Shown one piece after another: positions 44,673-58,198 of a stretch of DNA of 64,000 nt. A model generated the notes under the pieces. The model was given only the letters and a program-made list of their open reading frames with translations. It was not told the DNA's origin and ran no database searches. Made by a program: the position numbers and the translations under genes. Source of the DNA: Nepenthes gracilis. Taxonomy: Eukaryota > Streptophyta > Magnoliopsida > Caryophyllales > Nepenthaceae. The first letter of the stretch is position 1. Each line of letters starts with the position of its first letter. The stretch covers positions 17,381,299-17,445,298 of the forward strand of contig BSYO01000009.1 of the NCBI GenBank assembly GCA_033239525.1, read 5' to 3'.

Positions 44673-46697
44673 CTGGAAAGAAATTTCTTATGTCCTATAC
44701 TCATTTTAATTTTGGAATATTGAAGATAAAAAAGAAGGAATGTTTCAAATTGTGGCTGTGGTGATGTGTGTTTGACCACTAGCAATGGCACCAAATTATT
44801 TTTGAGGGATGTATGACATGTCTTAAATATCCGACTGAATTTTATTTCAACGGATAAGTTTGATTAAGGAGAATTTGCAACATTTTTTGTGAAGTCGTGT
44901 GAAAGCTTACTAGAAAATCTCTAGTAGTGGCTTATGAAAGAAGGTTTTCAAGCTTGCACGTGTTGCGAGCTTCTATTTTAGCCAGAGATATACATGTAGA
45001 TAGGAGTGATGAATCTTTAAGGATATACATAGGTGTCTAAGCCATATATAAGGGGATAAATTTCCTAGTAAAGAAGAACCTCTTTATAGATGTAAAGTAC
45101 GCATATTTGAAAACATACACTCATTGTTTGGCTGAGAAACAACAAATAGTCATTTCAAGAAAATTCATCTATTAAGGAAATAGATCTCCTTAAACTTGTA
45201 CATATTGACTTATATGACCTTCTTGTACATAAATTTGAAGACACTAAGTGAAGTATTCTATTTCATAAAATTCATTGCTGATTATTCAAAACAATTGTGA
45301 GAATATCTCTTAAAATCAAGGGATTAAACTCTTGATATTTTTAATAATTTTATGCTTTGATTGAAAGGCAAACATGAAAGAATTGAAGTGTATCTAGAGT
45401 GATAATAGATGAGAGTATGTCAAAGCATTTGATACATAATTTCAGTAACACAGAATATAATACTAAATGACTCCGTAGGAAATACCGCAATTCAATGGTG
45501 TGACTGAAACGATGAATAGAATGCTAATTAAGAGAATCCATTGTGTGCTTTTGAAGGCAAAGTTCATTGGTTCTTTTTGGAGAGAAGCCTTAAATATAGT
45601 GGCTCACGTGATCAACTTTTCAGCTAATGGCCACTAAATAATAATGTACTGGATAATGTATGGTTTGGAAAGAAAGTCTCTTACAATCACTTACCCATTT
45701 TTGGGTGTAAATCCTTTGTCAACATTCCAAAGGGGGAGGGTCCAAACTTGAACTAATATAAGACAATATATCTTTCTCGTTTACGAAAAAGATGAGTTTT
45801 ACTATCTGTTTTATAATCTAATAGAGAAAAAGCTTGTGAGGTCAGAGGATATGATATTCGAGACGAGACTATCGAGAATATTGGCAAAGTGAAGAAGGTG
45901 ATTTCCAACAAAGACAATAACTAACTTGATGGTATGAATCCTAAGTTTATGACATTGATGCCAATTTAAGCTAAAAACAATACTCAAAGTGATCTTGAAC
46001 GCGATGAAAATTGTGAGATTCTCATCCTTAATGAGGGGGATAATGTTGATGTAAATGTTGATACTCATGATGATGCCCATCATGATATTCCCAAACCTAT
46101 ACCGGTCATTTCACTTTGACAATCCATGTAAGATTGGTGACTTGCCTTTTATCTATCGGCTAATGAATACGTATTACTTACCAATAGTAGAGAACTTATA
46201 TATTTTGATAAAATAATGAAGGATGAATACAAGATAGAGTGGATGAAGGTTACATATGATGAGATGAAATCATGGAAGGAAAATCACACTTTTAAGCTAA
46301 CCAAATTACTTAACGACAAGCGAGCTTTGAAGAACAAATATGTTTTTCAATTGAAATTTGATGAGAATAACCTTTAACTAAGGTATAAGGTGGGATTAGC
46401 TGCAAAAGGGTTCAACTAATAGAAAGATATTGATTTTGAGGAGATTTTTACTTCTATTGTGAAGATATCTTCCATTAGAGTTGTTCTCGAATTGGGCACG
46501 ACTTTTAATCTAGAAATAAAACAACTAGATATACAGATAGCATTCTTCCATGACGTTCTTTAAGAGAAAATCTATATGGAGCAATTGAAAAGATTCTGAG
46601 TTGAGGGAAAGAAGCAATTGGTGCACCCTTTAAAGAAGAGCCTTTATGGATTACATAAGTGTGCATACTTGTTTGTTTAAAAAGATTGCGCTTGAGT

Positions 46698-47245
46698 TGC
46701 ACTAGAGAGTGCTCGTGCGCCATTTGCCCAATAAGTTCACACATGATGCACATTTAAGGGATTTTGTGTGCCAATTTTGACATGACACATGTTTGATAAA
46801 AGAAAGAGAGAGAAAAAAGAGAAGAAAAATATTTACTCATACGTTTGAATTTTGAATTGTAATTTATTTTTTATAGACATTGGATACATTATTCTTATTA
46901 TTGCGAAAGATATTTTATCTATTATTTTTTATTTTTTGTCTTATATTCTATATTTCTTGAATTTATTACTATAAGATATTGTATTTTAATATTTGTTGGA
47001 TATTTTTATAATCAAAATTCACTATATAATGAATATTTTTTAGACTCATAATTATGTGATTTTTTTTTCTCATCTTAAAAAAAATTTTTTACGTAAAATA
47101 TTATATATCATTATTTGTGATTATTTTTTTCGTTATCTATTATTGTATCATTTTCTCACGGGTTTAAATAAAGGGTTTGAAAACTATTATCAAAAATATT
47201 AATTCTCGATTTTGTGAGTAAAATCTTGAATTTTAAAATCCAACA
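46698..47245 (+). repeat. 3' LTR of the Copia relic
   Basis: Matches the last 550 bp of 42060-42783 with many small differences (for example TCAAAATTCACTATATAATGAATATTTTTTAGACTC against TAAAATTCACCACATAATGAATATTTTTTGGACTC). High divergence between the two LTRs points to an old insertion. Confidence 0.75.
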
Positions 47246-47704
47246 CTGAATTTGTTCTTTTAACCATTCTTGGGCATCTCTTATGCAAACACGAACACTA
47301 ACATGAAGTTCATTGGCAACATTCGAGATTGAAATTATTTATTTGGATTATCTATGACTAATAAACCAAAAAAGAGAGAGAAGTGATGGCAAGCATAAGT
47401 TCTGATACGTGCTCTCTCTGACTAAATTGGACTTGGAAGCTACTGTACGGAAACGTATAGGAACCGATGAATTTCACAAACCTAATAACCCACTTTAATT
47501 AATTATGAGGAAAACATTAAAAAAAAATTACAGTAGATTAAATGTCTATCTAAATCGTTGGGCCTTGTGTGTGGGCCCAGGCCCTTTTTTGACCTGCACC
47601 CACTGCTTCAGCAGCATCTCGCTTTGGAAAGCACCTGATTTGAATAACAGTTTTCCGTTTTCAGAAAACAGAAAACAGGGTAGCGGTGTTGCAGAAAACA
47701 AAAA
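47246..47704 (+). promoter_or_regulatory. Upstream region and 5' UTR of the ABCB29-like gene
   Basis: The 460 bp between the Copia relic and the ATG at 47705. GC content rises from about 47570. The A of the start codon is preceded by AACAAAAA, a favourable plant start context. The promoter must be compact or lie partly in the transposon; no specific element is assigned. Confidence 0.5.
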
Positions 47705-50700
47705 ATGTCGTTGCCAGTGATTCAATCTCCGCTATTCCTCGGTACAACACTCAACCACAACAGATCAACTGATTTCAATTTCCCCCTCAAACTCCCCCCC
47801 AAATCACTCCTCAGGCCCCCCAGTTTCATCATTCTCCGTACAACCTATGCTTCGAGGCCCGCCGCGGCGAAATCTCTACCGTTGGATTCATTCTCCCGCA
47901 CAATCTCGGCGTTCGCTTGCATCAAACCCTACCTGCAATCAGAATGGAAGCCGATTCTTCAAGCCTGGACTTTCAGCGCCATCTCCGTCTTTTCTCTCTC
48001 CAGGATGGTCACCAAATCTGGAAATATTTCTTCAATTTTGAACGATTTCCATACGGTCAGAGGTGAGGGATTGGTGCTTGCTATTCTGGTTTTAGTTCGA
48101 CTGGTTTCCAGTTACTTTCAGCAAGCGTTGTTGTGGGAGGCGGCGTTAAATTCTGTGTACAGAGTTAGGGTTTCTGTTTTTGAGAAACTTTTGGAGAGAG
48201 ATTTGGCTTTTTTTGAAGGTAGCGATGGGGTTTTAGCTGGTGATATTGCCTATCGTATCACTGCGGAGGCTTCCGATATCTCTGATACTGTGTTTGCGCT
48301 CCTCAATGTGAGTGAATACGTGCACATGTATACACATAGACATATTCTATTACTACCATCTTTCTTCTGGCCTGTTTATAGGAATGTAGAGAATGGGCAT
48401 GAAACATAGGAATAGGAGAGAAAATGAATTAATGCAAACAGATTGCTTCAATGGTTAGCTAATGGCAGCTTAAGGTTGTCCTCCTCTCCTTTCATTTTCA
48501 AATGCCCCACTGGATATTCATCTAAGATCATAGAGAACTCTTGATTTCCAAATCTCATCATTCAGAATTGTAATGTAATTGCCACCAGGTGCTTGCGAAA
48601 CGTGCATGAAATATCTTCTCCTTTGCTGCATTCCTGAGTACCAAACTTTTCATTCATGCTATTGTTTGATAGCTATGGATGCTAACTATGTATATCTATG
48701 TTATATATTTCTTTAGATACCCCCTCCGTGAAAATTTTTTGAAATTGTTCTTTTCCGTGCATGTAACATATATTGTGATCCTTTCTTATATGTCACAGAG
48801 GCTGCAATTTGGCACGAAATTAATGAAAACTCTTGTCTACAAATTGTTCAAATTGTACCTCACTGATCAAATTGTTCCCATCAATTTTCTGGCTATAGCA
48901 AATTAGAGATTTGCTATGGAATGCAAGCCTATTTTCCCATTTTGCCTTCGGTATAGTTTTTATTTTCCCGAAGTCATTTATATTGATGTTTGTGCAAGTC
49001 TTTGTGCACAATAGGGAGGGGGTTACACAACCACATAGGGTGGTTTCACAGAAGCGCTGCTATGTTTCTTTATCTATATTGCTTTAATCGCTTTTGATTT
49101 ATGGTTGTTTAATGCACCATGAAAGTGCGATTGATCATGATTCTATAATAAAATGGAAAAGTCATTTAACATGCGCTCAAAACACACTTCGACAACCAAT
49201 GAATCTACATATGATACTGGTGAACTTTAAAATTTTGGATTTGGATTTCTCTGTAATCAAAGGGTTCATTTATACAGATTTTAAAATTTTGGACCATTGA
49301 TTTCATAAGATTTTGATTATTATAATTTTTCAGTATAAAGTCAATGGTTATAGAAAAGTGTGATGCTCACATGATCAGGGATTATGCATTTCATTAAAAG
49401 ATAATGATGGCAATAGCATCTGGGTGATACATTGGAGAACAATGTAAACTTTGAGATGGTTAAAGGCCAAAAAACAAACATAGTGGTGGCTATGTGAGAA
49501 ACATCCCAATTTTTAACATGGTTATAGGTAAAAGCTGCCTACCCAACAAAAGAAAGACCAAAAAGAAGAGAGAGAAGGGGAAAACAAGGCAGCTGTAAAT
49601 ATTTATTGACTAGTCATTATGCAGTTTGTGTGTATGCTTTTTGCCATCCTGTATCTTTTCCTGCAACTTCTTTTGCAACTGGAGAATCCCAGATAGTGAA
49701 TTTCAAATTGCAGTTGACTCTTCCGAGGATTATGATTCTGGAAACTCGGGGACTGGCACAAACGACAAAGAGATGGGATTAGTGATCCTTTTATTTTAAG
49801 TCACTATATAATTGTTCCTATATATATATATATTGAGTGTATCATGCTTCTTTCCTAACCATTATCACTCTCTCTCAAATTTTAACTGTGCCATTACCTA
49901 TGACAGACTATAGTACCTAGCACTCTACAGTTAGCAGTGATGGCAGCTCAGATGTTGGCCATCAGCCCTGCTTTGTCATTAATTTCTGCCGTGGTGAGAG
50001 ATATAGTGTTTCTAGTATATACATGGCATTTGTGCTTTCTATTGTGAGTTTGGTACTGTTGTCGTAAGGCACGATTTCTTTCGATTATTTGTAGGTAATT
50101 CCTTCTATTGCTCTTGTTACTGCCTACCTTGGTAAAAGGCTACGTGAGATATCCCAAAATGCACATCTCAGTATTGCTATGCTCGCAGCATACTTGAATG
50201 AGGTATATATCTTATGATGACCAAGAAGTGTATTGTTTTTATTGCTGTTCTTGGATATACCTGTTCAATGATGGGATCCCTGATTTTATTACAAACTTAT
50301 CAAAGCACATATGCACGCATATGAGGGAAATACGATGGTATGGACACATTATTGGGAAGATGAAATTCTTTAGTGGCCATTTTTGGTTCTTTTTGATAGT
50401 TGATATGCTTTTGTATTGATGCATTGTATCAGGTCATACCATCTATTCTTTTTGTCAAGTCAAGCAGTACCGAGTGGTCCGAGAGTGTAAGGTTCAACAG
50501 GCTTGCTCTTGCTGACCTGTCTGCACGTTTGAAGAAGAAGAAAATGAAGGCACTTGTTCCTCAGATTGTCCAAGTCATATATTTTGGAGCCTTGTCTGTG
50601 TTTTGTGTGGGATCCCTGGTTCTCTCTGGCGGAACTCTTGATGGTTGCAGTTTGATTTCTTTCATAACTTCCTTGGTTTTCTTAATTGAACCAATTCAGG

Positions 50701-53700
50701 TAATATGTTTGGCGGTGATTACTTATTTTAGCTCCTCCTCAGCCCTTCTTTCTCTCTCTACCTCTCTCTCTGCTCTCATCATGGAAGATATCAGAAGATT
50801 TTAGAAGAGGATCCTGTTTGCTTATTTCAATCAGTGTAATCCATCTTGGCCTTATATCAGTGCTGATAAATAAAGATGATTTCCGTCCTGAAGTTTGACT
50901 GAAACATAAAGGATTCCTTCAGGCTTTTTAAAAAAATGTAGGTAATATTCATTGAGTCTTTCAAAAATTGTTCGTAGGGTGGTTTTTTTCTCTTTTTTTC
51001 TCTTTTTCTGTGTCAGTACCCTCATCCTTTGGTGCCCACAGTTGCTTCATGTATGTTTAACTGATAACTAAAAACAGTTTGAAGAAAGGTAATTCAATTA
51101 ATTTATTATAGTGATATTCGGCTGCTGCTTTGAACAATCTGGATGATTTTGACATATCATGTCTGTATTTGGCTTTTATCCTTAAGAATTGCTTTGGTCT
51201 TTTGATTATGAATTTCATAATTGTGCTGAATTTTTCCTAATCTTATTCTCTGTTTTTTTTTTTTTTTTAATTATCATCAGCCATTGAAGAGCTGTCTTAA
51301 ATTATCAGTCTGAAATTGAGGAATCCCGCAGGGTGTTGGAAAAGCTTATAATGAATTGAAGGAAGGAGAACCTGCTATTGAGCGATTGTTTGACCTTGCT
51401 AGATTTGAACCTCAAGTATGGAACACTATGCCCTTCAATTTCTTCAAGTTATCTTTTCAGGGAAAAAAATATTAGTAATATATTTGTGCAAGCTGCTCTC
51501 AAGACGTTTTAGAAAAAAGATTTCTTAGATGTATAATTCAAACTTCACGGAAAAGTAGTCTGCTTGTAGTCAAGTAACAGATGGCCTCATGTTTGTCTTT
51601 TGAAATTCTTCATGTACGGACATTTGTGGAAACATAGATACCTGGTTGTCTGTCCATTATGCAGTATGTAGACAAGTGTTGTTAACATGATAGGTTATCA
51701 TCAAGAACCATCTTTAGTGTGCACAATGCCAGGGGGATGTGAATTCTGGTAACTACATGGATCCAAAACTTATACTTTGGGCAAACTTTTCAATTATTTT
51801 TTGTTGAACGGGAATTGCTTTAAAGCAAGTTAAAATGAGGAAAGATACCTTTATGACATTTTTTGAACTCCTTACATGTGATTTCCCTGACATAGCCAAT
51901 AGAGCAACATAAATCCAACACATGAGATTATGAAGTGATTAAAGGAGATCATGATAGATGTTCTAGTGATCTCATATTAAGGGGGAGGGAAGAATAACAA
52001 AATGCATCAAAGAAAACAGACACTAAAAGAGGCAGGAGATGCACAAAGCATATGCCATGGTCTATCATGGGGAAACCTCGCCGTGTTGTAGGAGAGAGAG
52101 GAACAGAGTTGGTTTGCAAAATCAGGAGGAACAGACTTATTATGATGTTTCAGGTAGACATAGAAAGAGCATAGAAGAAATTGAAGAGAGTTCCAAGTAT
52201 TCAAAAGGGAAGATAGGAGAGTGTTAAAGATAAAGGTCAAGATTGATGGGAGAACGGAAGGGGGAAGAGGAATGATACCCTGACTGTGGTGAAGTATTAG
52301 ATAAATAAGAAATGACAACCTAATGCATGAGGATCCCACACCATGGTGTCTAGGGAAGGTTAGAGGTGCATAATCCTCCTTTTATGTTGTAAAAAAATAG
52401 TTTTTATGGTTTGAACTTATTAGGTATATTTTATTAGCTTATTTTTATAATAAAATTCGGTCTCAATCTAGTTGTATTTGAGTCTTCTAATTTGTTAATT
52501 GTAATTAATTGTGTCTCAAGATAAGTTCTTCAAAGATGAAAATGATCAAGTGCACAAAAAACACACGTATGCATTTAGGAATGTGGCTCCAAGAATGACA
52601 GACACCTAAAGCACACTCATGTATTATTTAATAGAATAAGTCTTGCACACGCGCATTTGAGGCACGCTTGTGTACAAATAACAAAATGGGTCACGCTCAT
52701 GTGCATTTGAGGCACCCACGTGCGCAAATAACAGCAGCTATGGGAATGATCTGTGCATAAATTGCAAATGAAGAGTTCATATGCACGCTGACATTTGAGC
52801 TAGTGTTTGAATGCTAGCGTATGAATTTTACTGTTCGATGTTTTTTTCCTAATTTCTAGCCTCACTTAGACTTCTTTCTCTTAACATAACCGTCACCCAC
52901 GTGAAGATAGAAGAAAAGAAGAGCTAGATAAGTGAGGAGAAAAAGAGAAAACCTCTTTTATCATTTGTGATCCGAAAATAGGGGTTTCCTCATCCCAAAA
53001 TCATTTTTACCCCGTCAAACACTTGTTCCAAATCTATGAGCCTTCGAAGTTCCGTTGATGGTTTGGTTCTTGGAGTTCCAAAAGTGTTGGTTGCTCTTGA
53101 GATAGTGAAGTAAGTCTAAGAGAAGATTGGAATGTGTTCTATTCCATTGCTAGGAAGCAAAGTGGAACAGTTCTTTAGTAGGGATTACTTCTCAGGAATA
53201 AGTTGGCTAAGAATTAAAGTATCTATATCACTTAGCCTATAAGTTAATTTTTTCATAGTAGATTTACTTTCATTGGTTGGATAAGTCCGAAGGGTTTTAC
53301 TTAAGAACTGCTTGGTTCTTGAAGTTTTCATTCGCCACCATATCGTATGAATTCATTTCTACATTTTGTTTATTGCGTATATTAGTGATATTGAATGAGT
53401 AGGATTATTATTATATTCATAGTATCTAGAGATATATATTCCTTACTTTTATTGAATATTTATGTAATTTATTCTTCCATATCGTAAAAGGTTAAAACCA
53501 TAGTCATTAAGGATTACCCAGTTTTTTTTTTAGAACTAATGAATTCTAAATCATAGTAAAACAACCTTTCCTTTGTACAAAGGTTTGCTTCCTTATTACA
53601 TACATTAAAAAGAGCAAAAAGCAAAAATGTTGGAGTCATGGACAATGCATATGAGAGGCAACTGCCATTCTTCACATCCTAGTTGTGCATGTAGTTGGCA

Positions 53701-56700
53701 TACAGGTGTTCAAGTATCATGTGGTTAAGGCATCTTAGAAGCAGTTGGTAGAAATTTGTTCTTACTTTTTCTTTAATTTTTTCCTTGTTTTCTTGGGAGT
53801 GTATGTCCAAATATGCAACTATGCAGTGGATCTTTCCCACACCCCCTATCCTTGGTTGTTGTGGACATAGATTCTTTGAGATACTCCAATGCCTATGAAG
53901 ATGGTAAATTTTTAGGAATGAACCTGATTGAAATTTAAGGACCTGCATTTTGCAATTGCCACACCAACAACTCAGAGCGTGATGCATAATCTAGTTTTTT
54001 CTATAGACTTATAAAAACTTGGAGTGATATGATAAAAAATACAATATATATAAACCTGCTTACATTTTTGGACGATATTGTACAAACTAAAGTGAAATGA
54101 CAAAAACAAATTCATATTATTGATTTCATGTAATGAGACATAAGGCTTGGTTGTTGGTGTTGGATAATTTAGTTTTTTCCTAATTGGGGTGTGTCCGTTA
54201 TCTTCATTAGGAATGGTATTACTTTGTGGTGCTAATTTATGTGGCCCACTATAATTGGCACTTCTCGAATCGGAATCATCATTTTTCATCTCTAAACTAA
54301 TATTTGGAAAGGAATTTTTAATTGGTATTTATTTTGAAGTGGTATTCTGAATGAAATGGGCACTGTTCTTGTATAGGTGAACAACAAACAAGATGCAATT
54401 GATATAAATTCTGTTACTGGAGAAGTGAAGTTCTGTGGCATCTCATATCAATATAGAGATGATTTTCCTCTTGTATTGAATGGAGTAGATCTTCATATTA
54501 AAGCTGGGGAGACAGTGGCTCTTGTTGGCCCTTCTGGAGGAGGAAAGACGACCCTTGTTAAACTACTGCTTCGCCTTTATGATCCTTTATGTGGTGTGTT
54601 ATGTTAATTGAAAAGACAAGTTTTTCCTCAACAGGTTTAGTTATATTACCGTACAGTTCCTGAGATTAATCAATCACTTTTCTCTTTTTGGTGGCTTTGA
54701 TGCTGTCATTTAACTAAAAGTCATTGCAATTTTGCTTCACCATGTTTGCAGGTTGTATATATATTGATGATTTCAATATTCGGAGCATCCGACTGGAAAG
54801 TTTACGGAGGCACATTGGTCTGGTTTCTCAAGACATTGTGAGCAGTTGGCATCCAAATCCATGCTATTGTCTCTAGGCCTGTTTTTATTACACTTCTCCC
54901 CTTCCAATGAAATATAAGAGAAGTCCTTACTCTTGGTTCTTCATACAGCTGGAAGATACCATATCATAGTGAAATTTTTTGCATTGTGTTGCTGAGGCTT
55001 AAATAATTTGGCTAGCACTCGACATGCATGAATTAACTTGTCCTTTATAGTACTACTTCGAGCCCTTTAGATGGCAAAATACCTGGACAACAGTGTTTGC
55101 TGCAGTGTTTACTTCTGCCCCAGCTGAGACTGATCAATATACTTATTTTTTAGCTGGGGCAGAGTATATGGCCCTAGCTGTTGTGGCATCTTTCCTTCTT
55201 CACTGATTCATATTTGTTGTGTGCCTTTTTCAATGATGATCTTTTCCGTGAAACATTCTACTGATTCTTGTTAGTTTATCTGCTGAACTCTTTTTCCTTT
55301 TTATTTGCATTAGATCCTGTTTTCAGGAACAGTTGCAGAAAACATTGGGTATAAGGATCTGATGACAGAAATTGACATGGAGAGAGTTGAGCATGCGGCA
55401 AAAGTGGCAAATGCAGATGAATTCATTAGAACCCTTCCTAATGGTTATGAGACAAATATTGGACCAAGGGGCTCGATGTTAAGCGGAGGCCAAAAGCAAA
55501 GGTTAAGCCCTAAAGTTTGAAATTATTGCTTGTGCTACTTATAATTATGAGATTTGTCTAAGGTGAAAAATAATCTATGCTCTCAGATAAAATGGCAAGA
55601 GATTCATGTTTTCCTATTAAATTGGCTACAACATGGCATTACACCATTCTTGTGGTTGACATTGAAAGCAAGGAGAAAAATGGGGGTGGGGGCCTTTTCA
55701 GATTCTGATTACTAAAAGTTGTGGCTTCTTGGATTATTTAGTTATGGGGTCAGGGGTGGGTAATCATGGTGAAGCTTCTGTATCCTTTGGCTGACAGCAG
55801 TAATCCTTAGTCGTCATTGTTTCATGCAGACTGGCTATTGCAAGGGCTCTTTATCAGAATCCATCAATATTGGTTTTGGATGAAGCAACATCTGCCTTGG
55901 ATAGCAGGTCTGAGTTGTTGGTGAGACAAGCTGTGGAGCGTGTGATGAAGAATCATACTGTAAGGACACTAACCCCTGCTCATTTTCCATTGTTCTTACT
56001 GGTTAAACTTTTATCTTTGATGTTATCCTAATCTGTTTGGTTCTATGGTGAAAAAAGTTCCAATGTGACTCCAAATTTGTTTTCTCAAGTCATCTGCATA
56101 GCATTTCTCTTAAAGAAGGGGCAACATCATGTTTTTGTGCGCATTTGATGGCTTAAAATTTATGGCTGTGCAACTTGGATTTTTGGCTATGATTCAATAT
56201 CTATTTTACTCAAGTAAAAGTGCACTATTAAGGATTACCTTTGTGTGGTTTTCTCTCACCTTTTCTTTTCAACCCCTCTTTTTCTGTACTGAAGCAGTCC
56301 CATTATCCAATCCTGCAGATCAAATAAAATTACCTTAGTGCACATGGCTGAAAATTGGCTGATATTTTTGACCTATGATTGCAGTTGTTGCTCTATATGC
56401 TAGGAATTGTGATTTTCTGCAGAAGTAGCTTTGCTATAATGATTATGTTGGTTTTTTTACCACTGCATTGAACCTGGGTCCTCATGCATTATCACTTATC
56501 AGCGAAATGTGCTAAAATGTGCTAATTCCTGCTCAATGTGCAATCCCTTATGTATGATGTTCATGAATTTCGTTCTCACAATTGCCTTTGCACTTATCCC
56601 AGTCGTGTTGTGTTAAGTGGCTGCCCTTGAGGAAGATGGTTGTTTCAGAATGGATGAATAATATCAAACAGTGTTGGATTTGTGCAGTGTCAGTTGCCCT

Positions 56701-57923
56701 CTCAGTGTGGTTGAATTGCTCGTGATGCTTATGGATGCGTGATAGAAATCCTTTGATGTAAAGCTAATAATCTTTGATGTTTGTTAGGGTAAATATTAAC
56801 TCTTGAACTATGTGGTCCTGTTGTTATCATATTGCATGACAGCAGGTGGAGAAGGTCGAGAAGTAATATTGTTTGTTGAGCAACTTCATGGCTGAAGCTG
56901 AGCATGTTTGTTGTGCTATTGAGGGGCCCTATTTGATAGATTAGAACCCTTTGCAGTTCACTTCTCTAAGAAGCCTCTTTTGACAAGCCATCAATATGTG
57001 ATTGCCATGCTGATGCTCTTCCTTTTTCTTCCCCGCACTTTGTGTAGATGAAAAATATTTGGTGGTGGACTCTAAGGGGAATATTACCACTGCAGATTTG
57101 GGCCCCTGCATTAGTTACTCAAACCTATTCTAGTTTTAGAATTATCAGGTTTTCTCATCTAATCCTGCTCCTTGCGTATGTTTCATCCTATGGTCAAATT
57201 ATGTTAGTGGTTTTCATTAATAGGTCAGACAGGGATTCGGAGCATTGTTTCCCATTGATTCCTTTGAATTCCATATTTGAACCTGCGATTGTTATATTAG
57301 CAAAAATTTGGGTTTCATTTGGTTTGGTTTCAGCAAGACAGTGATGGGAGGTTGGTGGTTCGTAGCCAAGACACTGGTTTATGCAAGTAGGCCACTACTA
57401 GCCATCCTTAATTTCCAACCTACTGATTTTCAAAGGGGAGCGTGGCCTATTGGTAGGGTTTTCACCATATGAAATTTGGTGGTCATGAATTTGAGCTATA
57501 GAGATAACCTCTTACATAATACAATATAGAAGGAAAGAAGGTTGAGTGCAGTAGAGCTTGAAAATTGAAAATTGAAGTTGATGATCAATAACACACGAGC
57601 TGGTTTTTTAATTTCATATGAAGATGCTTCATTCTGAATAATATGGTGATTTTAATCGTAACATTGATTTTTTTTCACAAGTCATATTTCCACCCAGCTT
57701 ATCACGAGCATATGGGGCTATAATTTGCTGACCTAAACATACAGTGAATTTTTTTCTTTTTAAATTTGTGCAGGTTCTGATTATTGCTCACCGGTTGGAG
57801 ACAGTGTTGATGGCTGAACGAGTTTTCCGTCTGGATGATGGAAAATTGGAGGAGATTGCTCGTTCATCTCTTGTGCGTGGTGATCAACAGTTACTAGCAT
57901 CAGCTGCTGGTCTGGTGGTTTGA
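47705..57923 (+). CDS. ABCB29: Half-size ABC transporter, ABCB29-like, plastid
   Basis: Ten exons: 47705-48307, 49907-49993, 50095-50202, 50433-50699, 51332-51415, 54377-54593, 54752-54837, 55314-55501, 55830-55959, 57774-57923. All introns are GT-AG and the sum is 1920 nt, coding 639 residues. N-terminal transit-like region, about 80 residues rich in Ser, Pro and Arg. Transmembrane domain about 95-375, with segments such as [17 protein letters not shown] and [18 protein letters not shown]. Nucleotide-binding domain: Walker A GPSGGGKT (434-441), Q-loop VSQD, signature LSGGQ (540-544), Walker [14 protein letters not shown] (E565), H-loop AHR (H596). One TMD plus one NBD makes it a dimer-forming half-transporter. 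Sequence and length agree with my memory of Arabidopsis ABCB29 (At5g03910, 634 residues). Substrate not known to me. Confidence 0.92.
52395..53540 (+). mobile_element. LTR-like insertion in intron 5 of the ABCB29-like gene
   Basis: Intron 5 (51416-54376, 2961 bp) is the longest of the gene. Its middle carries a tandem pair of about 44 bp (CACGCGCATTTGAGGCACGC... and CATGTGCATTTGAGGCACCC..., 52646-52733), a GGCACxC-rich part like the Copia LTR start at 42200-42260 (both have ATTTAATA...AAGTCTT), and a TAAGTTAATTTTTTCATAGT block like 44164. Read as a solo LTR of a related Copia family. Exact ends and target duplication could not be fixed, so coordinates are approximate. Confidence 0.5.
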
Positions 57924-58190
57924 TAACCAACAAGAAATAAGGCTAAAATATCATATGAATGGCTGCATTCTATTCCTCATTATCGCCATTATGCAGGCGA
58001 AAAGACAACTATGGTTGCTGGATAGTTTGATGGCATATTAACCGTTGTAATTATATGCATTAAGTTAATGCAAATCCAATGCTTAGAAGTTGTGATGCTT
58101 GTATATGAAAATAGTAATATTGGGGGCATTTTGTAGACGTTCATTTTGATATGATATAATATTATATCTATTAATTTATTTTCATCAAAT
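57850..58190 (+). repeat. Tandem duplication of ABCB29 3' end, first copy (functional)
   Basis: Covers the last 24 codons of exon 10 and the 3' UTR. Matches 58199-58550 at an offset of about 349 bp (TGATCAACAG at 57881, TGATCAGCAT at 58230; ATATCATATGAATGGCTGCA against GTATCATATGAATAGTTGCA). Confidence 0.9.
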
Positions 58191-58198
58191 GGTTCGGA

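Larger units (their letters stand above)
42784..46697 (+). pseudogene. Copia gag-pol relic
   Basis: Fragments in order: gag near 42990-43330, protease start near 44630 (GASFHATSGKKF), integrase zinc-finger region (about 44880-45170), integrase core (LKLVHIDLYDLL at about 45190 to about 45620), then RT from about 46225 (YDEMKSWKENHTF, KNKYVFQLKFDENN, QLDIQIAF) to SLYGL at about 46645. Many frameshifts and stops. No YVDD box: the element is cut before it. Confidence 0.8.
42060..47245 (+). mobile_element. Degenerate Ty1/Copia element with two LTRs and truncated pol
   Basis: Two related terminal blocks (about 42060-42783 and about 46698-47245) enclose decayed gag, protease, integrase and the first half of reverse transcriptase. 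The LTR ends read TGGCAC/TGCACT at the start and CTAACA/CCAACA at the end. The flanks CTGAG (42055) and CTGAA (47246) would be a 5-bp target duplication with one change. Copia sequence breaks off after SLYGL in RT and the 3' LTR follows at once, so the rest of RT and RNase H are deleted. An unrelated LTR-like block sits in the middle (43756-44449). Confidence 0.78.

Noticed and set aside
52007..52339. Open frames on both strands in intron 5 of ABCB29
   Set aside because: Intronic, no homology, and the ABC transporter reading continues exactly from exon 5 to exon 6.
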